From an uncultured Solirubrobacteraceae bacterium (GTDB lineage Bacteria; Actinomycetota; Thermoleophilia; Solirubrobacterales; Solirubrobacteraceae), in contig CATPAX010000067.1 in the NCBI GenBank assembly GCA_955652215.1, positions 1 through 10,739 of the forward strand: 10,739 nt of DNA. The letters run 5' to 3'. Position 1 is the stretch's first letter, and the number at the start of each line of letters is the position of its first letter. A program made the position numbers and the translations under genes. Below are positions 5,652-10,739 of this stretch, one piece after another. Below the pieces are notes generated by a model. The model did no database searches. It was not told where the DNA came from and worked only from the letters and a program-made list of their open reading frames with translations.

Positions 5652-6443
5652 ATGACGCCACGAGTCTGGGTGGTTGTCCCCACGTTCAATGAGGCCGAGA
5701 ATGTCGAGCGCGTGCTGCGCGCCTGCGCCGCCGAACTCGATCGTGTCGCCCCGGACGGCTACCGGATCCTCGTCGTCGACGACAACTCGCCCGACGGGAC
5801 CGGCGAGATCGCCGAGCAGGTCGCCCGCGAGCTGCAAGTGGTTGAGGTGCTTCACCGGCATGGGAAGTCGGGCCTCGGGCAGGCCTACCTGGCCGGCTTC
5901 GCACAGGCGCTTGCCGGCGGCGCTGAGCTCGTGATCGAGATGGATGCCGACTTCTCGCACGATCCCCGGTATTTGGGGCCGCTCCTCCACGCGGCGCGCG
6001 ATGCGGATCTCGTCCTGGGGTCCAGGTACGTGGATGGCGGTGGCGTACGCGACTGGGGTCTCGTGCGGCGTCTGGTCAGCCGCGGGGGCGGGCTCTACGC
6101 GCGCGTGATTCTCCAGGCCCCGATCCACGACCTGACCGGCGGGTTCAAATGCATCCGCAGGGAGGTGCTCGAGGCGATCGACCTCGGGAGCGTCCGGGCC
6201 GAGGGCTACGTGTTTCAAATCGAGATCACCTACCGGGCACTCCTTGCCGGCTTCAGGGTGCGAGAAGTCCCGATCGTCTTCTGCGACCGTCGCGAGGGCT
6301 CGAGCAAGATGTCCGCACGCATTGCGCTCGAGGCGATGTGGCTGGTGCCACGTCTACGTCGCAGCGCGGCGCTGGCTGTCCGCAACGCGCGGTCGGCGCG
6401 CGAACGCCCGAGCGAGCCCTCGAGCACGCTCGCCGACTCCTAA
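5652..6443 (+). CDS. ppm1: Polyprenol-phosphate-mannose synthase (GT2, DPM1/Ppm1-like)
   Basis: A 263-residue soluble GT-A enzyme expected to transfer mannose from GDP-mannose to a polyprenyl phosphate on the cytosolic face of the membrane, making the lipid donor for extracytoplasmic mannosylation. Motifs in order: VVVPTFNEAENV (7-18), VVDDNSPDGT (41-50), HRHGKSGLGQAY (68-79), the metal-binding EMDADFSHDP (96-105), LGSRYVDGGGV (122-131), DLTGGFKCIRREVL (160-173), EGYVFQIE (184-191) and the C-terminal CDRREGSSKMS (211-221). This set is diagnostic of the DPM1 group. Length matches stand-alone catalytic domains; there are no membrane helices and no fused Lnt-like domain as in mycobacterial Ppm1. 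The frame is open to a TTG at 5619, but ATG 5652 begins right before the first strand. It heads a three-gene operon, and the neighbouring GT-C enzyme is its obvious customer. Nucleotide-sugar specificity is inferred from the family. Confidence 0.92.
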   Translation: MTPRVWVVVPTFNEAENVERVLRACAAELDRVAPDGYRILVVDDNSPDGTGEIAEQVARELQVVEVLHRHGKSGLGQAYLAGFAQALAGGAELVIEMDADFSHDPRYLGPLLHAARDADLVLGSRYVDGGGVRDWGLVRRLVSRGGGLYARVILQAPIHDLTGGFKCIRREVLEAIDLGSVRAEGYVFQIEITYRALLAGFRVREVPIVFCDRREGSSKMSARIALEAMWLVPRLRRSAALAVRNARSARERPSEPSSTLADS

Positions 6444-6490
6444 CCAAACCTGAACGTCACGGCTAAGCCTTCAAGGCATCCTTGCCCAGG

Positions 6491-7873
6491 ATGAGCGTCC
6501 AGCGTCCATTAGGCGCCACCCAGAGTGGAGCCTTCGAGCTTTCGAGCGCCCGGGAGCTCACCACAGAGCGAGCCTCGCGGAGTCGGGCTGGTTTAGTAGC
6601 CCTGGGCGTGGTCGTGCTAACCGGAACGATGGTCGCCGCGTCAGCGTCTCACACGGATTCACTGCTGCCGGAGTCCGTTCGTCCTATCCCTCGCTGGCTT
6701 GCCGGTCCCCTCGGCGGCTCTGGGATGGGACTCGGCGGGTTTGGTCTCTTCGCGGTGCTGGCGCTGATGTTCACCTCCTACGCGATCGCTGTCCGCGCCG
6801 CCGATCGGCTTTCGCCCCGCGCCGTGCTGATGACAATCGCCGCGCTGCACGCGCTCGTGCTGCTTGCTCCCCCGCTGCTTTCGACAGACATTTTCAGCTA
6901 TCAGGCGTACGCCCGGATGGGCGCGGTGTACGGGCTGAACCCGTACCTAAGCGGCCCGCACGCGATCGCGCTCGATCCGCTGTACCCCTTCGTCGGTGCG
7001 AAATGGGTTGGCACCCCCAGCGCCTACGGGCCGGTGTTCACCGCGGTCAGCTACCTCTTGGCACCACTGTCAATCGTCTCCAGCGCATTCGCCTATAAGT
7101 CGATCGCAGCCGCAGCCAGCCTGGCAACGGTCGCACTCGTGTGGAACGCGGCCCGGCTGCGCGGAGTTGACCCCGTGAAGGCAGCGGCGCTGGTAGGCCT
7201 CAATCCGCTGATCGTGCTCTACGGCGTCGGCGGTGGCCACAACGACCTCCTGATGTTGGCGCTACTCGTTGCCGGCGTGTCACTGTTGCTCAGCAACCGT
7301 CCCCGCGGCGGCGGCGCTTCGATCTTGCTGGCGATCGGCATCAAGCTGACCGCCGGCCTTTACCTTCCGTTCGCGCTAGCGGACACGCGCGGGCAGCGGC
7401 CAGATCGGCGCAGGCGCGAGACCGTGATCGGGGCGGGCGTAGCCGGCGCCGCTCTCGCGGTGTTGGGATTCGGGCTGTTCGGATCTGGCCCGCTGCACCT
7501 GCTCTTCACCGTCGCGGATAACCAGAACAGGGGCGACTGGCACAGCATCCCTGGCTTCACCTCGACCGAGCTCAGTAATACGGCCGGCCACGTGGTCGGG
7601 TATGTGCTCGCCACTGGGTTTCTGCTCGTAACCGTGTGGCTTCTGCGTCGGGTATGGCGAGGTGAGCTCGACTGGATCGTCGCGGCTGGATGGGCGACCG
7701 TGGCGATGCTCGCCACGGCCAGCTCGCTACTGCCCTGGTATGTCGCGTGGCTGATGCCGTTTGCGGCGCTTGGAGGCGATCGTCGCCTGTGGCGAGCGGC
7801 GATCATCATGACCGGCGTCATGCAGGGAATCCAGCTCCTGGGGTATATCCCGCACGCCATCTTCTTGGTCTAG
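6491..7873 (+). CDS. Polyprenol-phosphate-mannose-dependent mannosyltransferase (GT-C, MptA/MptB-like)
   Basis: A multi-pass membrane protein of 460 residues with roughly 11-13 helices. It resembles the actinobacterial alpha-1,6-mannosyltransferases MptA/MptB, which extend mannan chains with polyprenyl-phosphate mannose outside the membrane. Recognisable parts are STDIFSYQAYARMGAVYGLN at about 131-150, where the Asp of DIFSY (D133) is the expected catalytic residue of the first loop; PSAYGPVFT; NPLIVLYGVGGGHNDLLM (238-255); an internal IGIKLTAGLYLPF helix; and LLPWYVAWLMP near the C-terminus. The first 35 residues are polar and probably cytosolic. Start: ATG 6491 has no spaced Shine-Dalgarno, whereas TTG 6482 has AAGG five bases upstream and may be the real start; the difference is three residues. 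It lies 47 bp after the donor synthase gene, in line with donor supply and use. The exact linkage and acceptor are unknown. Confidence 0.88.
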   Translation: MSVQRPLGATQSGAFELSSARELTTERASRSRAGLVALGVVVLTGTMVAASASHTDSLLPESVRPIPRWLAGPLGGSGMGLGGFGLFAVLALMFTSYAIAVRAADRLSPRAVLMTIAALHALVLLAPPLLSTDIFSYQAYARMGAVYGLNPYLSGPHAIALDPLYPFVGAKWVGTPSAYGPVFTAVSYLLAPLSIVSSAFAYKSIAAAASLATVALVWNAARLRGVDPVKAAALVGLNPLIVLYGVGGGHNDLLMLALLVAGVSLLLSNRPRGGGASILLAIGIKLTAGLYLPFALADTRGQRPDRRRRETVIGAGVAGAALAVLGFGLFGSGPLHLLFTVADNQNRGDWHSIPGFTSTELSNTAGHVVGYVLATGFLLVTVWLLRRVWRGELDWIVAAGWATVAMLATASSLLPWYVAWLMPFAALGGDRRLWRAAIIMTGVMQGIQLLGYIPHAIFLV

Positions 7874-7903
7874 GAGATCCGACCCGTCCCTAACATTGAA
7901 GCC

Positions 7904-8923
7904 ATGAGCAGCGCTATCGACAACCCAGAAGGCGTGACGCGGTCGCTCCGGATGCTTAGTGTGGTCGCCCCTGTTTACAACGAGGAAGGCACCATTGGAG
8001 AGTTCTACTCCCGGGTTTCCGCAGCGCTGCAAGGGGTCACGTTCGAGCTCGTGCTCGTCGACGACGGCTCGACCGATGGTTCCGCGGTCGAGCTCGAGAA
8101 TCTTGCCGCCGGTGACCCACGGGTGCGCATCGTGCACCTGTCCCGAAACTTCGGGCACCAGACGGCGCTGACCGCAGGACTGGACCATGCGCGCGGCGAT
8201 GCGGTCGTGATGCTCGACGCGGACCTTCAGGATCCGCCCGAGCTGATCGTGCGGATGCTCGACCACTGGCGCGCGGGCTGTGACGTGGTCTACGCCGTAC
8301 GCGAGCAGCGCGACGGCGAATCGCGCTTCAAGCTGACCACCGCCGCCTGGTTCTACAAGCTGTTCGACAAGCTTGCGCAGGTCGAGCTGCAGCACAACTC
8401 GGGGGACTTTCGCCTCCTCGACCGCGCCCCCTTGGATGCGCTGCTGTCGATGCGCGAGCGAAATCGGTTTCTGCGCGGCATGACGGTGTGGGTCGGGTAC
8501 ACGCAGGCCGCGGTTCCATACTGCCGCGATCCGCGCTACGCGGGCAAGACTAAGTACACGCTGTCGAAGATGCTCAGGTTTTCACTGGACGCGATCGCGT
8601 CCTTCTCCCACCGCCCGCTTCAGCTGGCCACGCTGCTGGGGTTCCTGATCTCGACGCTCGCCTTCATCGCCATTCCGGTGGTGATCGTTCTGCGAATCGC
8701 GGGCTCCTATCTCCCCGGCTTCGGCTCGATCACGATCGCCATCCTGCTCCTCGGCGGAATTCAGCTGATCGCGCTCGGGATCATCGGCGAGTATCTCGGC
8801 CGGATTTACGACGAGGTCAAGGGACGACCGCTATATCTGGTTCGCGCGCGGCGCAACATCTCCGAGCTCGAGATCCCCCCTCCCGAGCCCCCCGTCGCGG
8901 CGCAGCGGACGCCCGACGAGTAA
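7904..8923 (+). CDS. Polyprenyl-phosphate glycosyltransferase, GtrB/ArnC-like (GT2)
   Basis: A 339-residue enzyme with an N-terminal GT-A domain and two C-terminal membrane helices (about 240-263 and 274-297), the layout of GtrB, YfdH and ArnC. These load a sugar from a nucleotide donor onto undecaprenyl phosphate for later transfer outside the cell. Motifs: SVVAPVYNEEGTIGEF (19-34), LVDDGSTDGS (51-60), HLSRNFGHQTALTAGLDHA (78-96), MLDADLQDPPEL (103-114) with the metal-binding DAD, SGDFRLLDR (166-174), RNRFLRGM (186-193) and YAGKTKYTLSKML (212-224). The tail is Pro-rich. The sugar cannot be told; glucose, mannose or another hexose are possible. The ATG at 7904 is 30 bp after the mannosyltransferase stop. 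An alternative ATG at 7952 starts just before the first strand. Third and last gene of the operon, ending before a hairpin. Confidence 0.9.
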   Translation: MSSAIDNPEGVTRSLRMLSVVAPVYNEEGTIGEFYSRVSAALQGVTFELVLVDDGSTDGSAVELENLAAGDPRVRIVHLSRNFGHQTALTAGLDHARGDAVVMLDADLQDPPELIVRMLDHWRAGCDVVYAVREQRDGESRFKLTTAAWFYKLFDKLAQVELQHNSGDFRLLDRAPLDALLSMRERNRFLRGMTVWVGYTQAAVPYCRDPRYAGKTKYTLSKMLRFSLDAIASFSHRPLQLATLLGFLISTLAFIAIPVVIVLRIAGSYLPGFGSITIAILLLGGIQLIALGIIGEYLGRIYDEVKGRPLYLVRARRNISELEIPPPEPPVAAQRTPDE

Positions 8924-8932
8924 GGGTGATGA

Positions 8933-8959
8933 GGACCTCGCCGTAGTTCCGGCGAGTCC
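8933..8959. terminator. Bidirectional hairpin between convergent genes
   Basis: CTCGCCG (8937-8943) and CGGCGAG (8950-8956) form a perfect 7-bp stem with a 6-base loop. It extends by GGA/TCC pairs (8933-8935 with 8957-8959) across a single bulged C. It fills the 38-bp gap between the glycosyltransferase stop (8923) and the cysE stop (8962), the expected place for a shared terminator. There is no T-run, which is common in high-GC genomes. Confidence 0.6.
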
Positions 8960-8961
8960 CG

Positions 8962-9693
8962 TTAGCCGCCTGCCGGATTCGGGCCGAGCGAGCGGTCCAC
9001 TACGTCCCGGCCGGCGGTACTCGAGCCCCCCACGTCACCCGCCCCGCCTCGGCCGTCGGCTCGCTCGAGCGCTGCGATCCTGCCGGCCAGGGCCTTGATT
9101 GCGTCTGCGATCGGATCCGGGAGATGAACCCAGTCGGCGTCCGGCCCCTCGGGCCTTCGCCCCTCGACGCGGACGGGATGTCCGGGGTTTCCGACCACCG
9201 TCGAATTGGGAGGCACGTCGTGGATTACGACGCTTCCGGCCCCGATCTTCGAGCCGTGACCAACGGTTATTGGCCCGAGGAGCTTGGCCCCCGATCCGAT
9301 CGTGACGTTGTCCTGAACCGTCGGATGGCGCTTGCCGGTGGCAAAGCCGGTTCCCCCGAGAGTCACCCCCTGGTACAGCGTCACGTCGTCGCCGATCTGC
9401 GCGGTCTCGCCGATCACGACCCCCATTCCGTGGTCGATGAAGAACCGCTCGCCGATCCGCGCGGCTGGGTGGATCTCGATCCCCGTGAAAGCCCGGCTGG
9501 TCGCCGCGATCGACCGCGGCACGAGCGGGATCCGAGCGCTGTACAGGGCGCTCGCGAGCCGGTGTGCAAGCAGCGCGTGGACGCCCGGCCAGGTCGCCAG
9601 GATCTCGAGCTGGCCAACGCCACGAGCGGCAGGGTCACGGCTTCGAGCGGTCGCGACAGAGTCACGGACCTCCCGCAGCGCGCCACGGATCAC
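8962..9693 (-). CDS. cysE: Serine O-acetyltransferase
   Basis: Acetylates L-serine with acetyl-CoA to O-acetylserine, the first step of cysteine synthesis in the cytosol. From GTG 9693 the protein has 243 residues. An N-terminal helical part (VIRGALREVRDSVATARSRD, then LEILATWPGVHALLAHRLAS) is followed by the left-handed beta-helix of hexapeptide repeats. The helix carries the family signature (IEIHPAARIGERFFIDHGMG, GETAQIGDDVTLYQGVTLGG, KRHPTVQDNVTIG), with the catalytic His in FIDHGMG. It closes with PPNSTVVGNPGHPV. The tail of about 60 residues is Gly/Asp-rich and likely disordered. The frame stays open to an ATG at 9804, with AAGG three bases before it, but those 37 extra residues do not look like CysE and would overlap the divergent cupin gene, so GTG 9693 is preferred. 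No cysteine synthase gene is adjacent. Confidence 0.93.
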   Translation of the reverse strand: MIRGALREVRDSVATARSRDPAARGVGQLEILATWPGVHALLAHRLASALYSARIPLVPRSIAATSRAFTGIEIHPAARIGERFFIDHGMGVVIGETAQIGDDVTLYQGVTLGGTGFATGKRHPTVQDNVTIGSGAKLLGPITVGHGSKIGAGSVVIHDVPPNSTVVGNPGHPVRVEGRRPEGPDADWVHLPDPIADAIKALAGRIAALERADGRGGAGDVGGSSTAGRDVVDRSLGPNPAGG

Positions 9694-9721
9694 ATCGAAG
9701 CCGGCTATCGCTGACAGCCTA

Positions 9722-9747
9722 GCTGGCGGGCAAGTCAGGCCGCCAGC
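9722..9747. promoter_or_regulatory. 8-bp inverted repeat in the cysE/cupin divergent region
   Basis: GCTGGCGG (9722-9729) and CCGCCAGC (9740-9747) are perfectly complementary with a 10-base spacer. The repeat lies in the 100-bp gap between the cysE start and the cupin start, 14 bases before a GGAGG ribosome binding site. It could be an operator or a hairpin in the 5' leader of the cupin transcript. Confidence 0.4.
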
Positions 9748-9773
9748 GTTCCCGGGCGACCGGAGGCGCCGAT

Positions 9774-9800
9774 ATGGTTGCGCGATCGACGAGGTGCTGA
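9774..9800 (+). other. Eight-codon upstream ORF overlapping the cupin start
   Basis: GGAGG at 9762-9766 sits seven bases before an ATG at 9774, a near-ideal initiation site. That frame encodes only MVARSTRC and stops with TGA at 9798-9800, overlapping the GTG (9794) where the cupin frame begins. The cupin GTG has no Shine-Dalgarno of its own, so ribosomes could finish the short ORF and re-initiate. A chance match or a single-base sequencing error joining the two frames is also possible. Confidence 0.35.
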
Positions 9801-10267
9801 TCATCAACCTTGCCAGCGCCCCAGCGCTCGGTCATTCGCGCCGCTCAACGAGCATTGAGCTCGAGCCAGATGGGATGCAGTGGCCTGACACGGGCGTGAA
9901 CATCCAGATCATGGAGCCCGGCCAGCCCAACTGCCGGTACCACCATGAGCCTGTTCAGGAGGACTTTCTCGTGCTGTACGGAGAGTGCATCGTGATTCTG
10001 GACAGCGAGGAGCGCCCGCTTGCGCAGTGGGATTTCGTGCACTGCCCGGCTGGGACCGACCACGTCTTCGTTGGAGCTGGGGATGGTCCATCCGCTGTAC
10101 TGATGATCGGCTCGCGTCGCGAGGATGAGGCGCACTACCCGGTCAATGACGTGGCAGCCAAGTACGACGCGTCGGTCACACGCGCGACGGATGAGCCCGC
10201 AGAGGCCTACGCGGACTGGCGCCAGGAGCCGTGGCGCCCAGTCCCTAACCCGTGGCCGCTGGCCTAG
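9794..10267 (+). CDS. Small cupin-domain protein
   Basis: A 157-residue single-domain cupin (beta-barrel) protein, probably cytosolic. Motif 1 is seen at 43-63: H51, E56 and G63 are in register, but the first position of the usual H-x-H is Y49, so the set is degenerate (YHHEPVQE). Motif 2 is at 80-94 with P85, G87 and H90 (DFVHCPAGTDHVF). Enough ligands remain (H50/H51, E56, H90) for a metal site, but this is not certain. The tail after residue 120 is rich in Trp and Pro (DWRQEPWRPVPNPWPLA). Such small cupins include isomerases, dioxygenases and binding proteins, so no reaction can be assigned. GTG 9794 is chosen because the protein then opens with a typical first strand (LIINLASAP). The frame is open much further upstream, but that part is antisense to cysE. 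Confidence 0.8.
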   Translation: MLIINLASAPALGHSRRSTSIELEPDGMQWPDTGVNIQIMEPGQPNCRYHHEPVQEDFLVLYGECIVILDSEERPLAQWDFVHCPAGTDHVFVGAGDGPSAVLMIGSRREDEAHYPVNDVAAKYDASVTRATDEPAEAYADWRQEPWRPVPNPWPLA

Positions 10268-10308
10268 TCGCCCAGGAGCTTCTTCTTCTGCGCGTCGAAC
10301 TCGGTGAG
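10264..10308 (-). pseudogene. Remnant of a SHOCT-type C-terminal domain
   Basis: On the minus strand this stretch reads LTEFDAQKKKLLGD followed by a TAG stop. It closely resembles the end of SHOCT (short C-terminal) domains, where an L-T-x-x-E-F-x-x-x-K-x-x-L-L-G pattern ends the protein. The frame is open only to about 10335, then a TGA precedes it, and no start codon is available. It is also in a different frame from the hydrolase-like gene upstream. It is best read as the last scrap of a deleted gene. Its TAG overlaps the cupin gene's stop (CTAG, 10264-10267). The match is short, so chance cannot be excluded. Confidence 0.45.
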
Positions 10309-10318
10309 GCTGGATCCG

Positions 10319-10739
10319 CTAGCCGCGGACGAGGATCAGCCCGCTGGTCGGCCCTAGGGAGACCGATCTGGCGTGCGCGAACCCGCTCCCGGAATAGGTT
10401 CCGTGGAGGGCTACACGCCCGACCGAGCCCAGCGTCGGGTTCACAAGCACGAGGCCGTTCGCGAACCGGCGTTCATAGACGCCTGAGCGCAAGCGGCGGT
10501 AGTGGCCACGGGGGGCGCCGAGACGCTCAGCCAAGCCGTACTCGGGAAACCATTCCTCCGCCCCGACGTAGTTCGCGTTCGAGGTCGCATAGCTGCTGTG
10601 TCCATCCGCGACGAGCAGCATCGAGGAGAGCCCGTAGACGTTCGCAGCCTCGGACGTGTTGAACGAGTGCAGCAGAGAAAGCTTGCCGTGGGCCTCTGAC
10701 CAGGCGACGTTCTGAAGTTTCTCCTTCCACCACGGAAGC
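10319..10739 (-). CDS. Putative glycoside hydrolase (GHL15-like), C-terminal part
   Basis: The minus strand is open from the right window edge to a TAG at 10319 (139 residues). The N-terminal part of the gene lies outside the window. The visible end resembles putative glycoside hydrolases of the GHL15 type, likely (beta/alpha)8 barrels with an added beta domain. It has a helix with SLLHSFNT, then SSMLLVADGHSSYATS, the segment WFPEYGLAERLGAP followed by GHYRRLRSGVYERRFANGLV, then LVNPTLGSV, and a final SLGPTSGLILVRG that closes the beta domain as these families usually end. Substrate and catalytic residues cannot be judged because the barrel is missing. No nearby start signal applies. It converges on the cupin gene, with the SHOCT remnant between the two stops. 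Family assignment is from recall of motif style and is moderate. Confidence 0.65.
   Translation of the reverse strand, partial: LPWWKEKLQNVAWSEAHGKLSLLHSFNTSEAANVYGLSSMLLVADGHSSYATSNANYVGAEEWFPEYGLAERLGAPRGHYRRLRSGVYERRFANGLVLVNPTLGSVGRVALHGTYSGSGFAHARSVSLGPTSGLILVRG

Noticed and set aside
5607..6218. 203-codon minus-strand frame antisense to the mannose donor synthase
   Set aside because: It overlaps an unambiguous DPM1-like gene along its whole length and has no recognisable motif.
6444..6490. Possible hairpin between the first two operon genes
   Set aside because: Only a 5-bp stem (GCCTT/AAGGC) with a one-base loop can be drawn, too small to form a useful RNA structure.
7727..8395. 222-codon minus-strand frame antisense to the GtrB-like gene
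   Set aside because: It is a shadow of the glycosyltransferase genes; no domain, and codon bias favours the plus strand.
9332..9793. Upstream extension of the cupin frame
   Set aside because: The frame is open to 9332, but this part is antisense to the conserved hexapeptide domain of cysE and its translation is not cupin-like.

Overview
The window comes from a high-GC bacterium with strongly G/C-biased third codon positions. It is most likely an actinomycete (Actinomycetota), possibly of the Thermoleophilia/Solirubrobacterales type. Pointers are an ArsR-type regulator with a DUF5937-like N-terminus, a polyprenol-phosphate-mannose synthase next to an MptA/MptB-like GT-C mannosyltransferase, GTG starts, and TANNNT boxes placed as for leaderless transcripts. 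The phylum is inferred from gene families. No rRNA, tRNA, insertion sequence, phage gene or CRISPR array was seen.

Layout, left to right. (1) Minus strand: a CPA2-type cation/proton antiporter followed 46 bp later by an OmpR/PhoB-type response regulator cut off at the left edge. (2) Plus: an acidic 152-residue protein of unknown family, convergent with (3) a minus-strand membrane-anchored polysaccharide deacetylase with a complete NodB active site. (4) Plus: a secreted HAF-repeat protein with a strong ribosome binding site, whose stop codon overlaps that of (5) a minus-strand ArsR/DUF5937-like regulator. (6) Divergent from the regulator across 49 bp is a three-gene plus-strand operon: polyprenol-phosphate-mannose synthase, GT-C mannosyltransferase, and a GtrB-like polyprenyl-phosphate glycosyltransferase. 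It ends at a hairpin. (7) Minus: serine O-acetyltransferase (cysE), divergent from (8) a plus-strand small cupin protein. (9) At the right edge, minus: the C-terminal part of a protein resembling putative glycoside hydrolases of the GHL15 type. A SHOCT-domain remnant is squeezed between it and the cupin gene.

How the genes fit together: the central operon is a cell-envelope glycosylation module. The first enzyme would load mannose onto a polyprenyl phosphate. The GT-C enzyme would use that lipid donor outside the membrane. The third enzyme would make a second lipid-linked sugar. The deacetylase, the secreted HAF protein and the glycosyl-hydrolase-like protein also point to the cell surface, so the window reads as an envelope neighbourhood mixed with housekeeping genes (cysteine synthesis, ion homeostasis).

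I found no convincing new multi-gene system. The most notable observations are small-scale: the head-to-head pair of apparently leaderless starts, the SHOCT remnant, an 8-codon upstream ORF overlapping the cupin start, and several inverted repeats in promoter or gene-end positions. No gene-free stretch exceeds 300 bases; the longest is about 160 bases.
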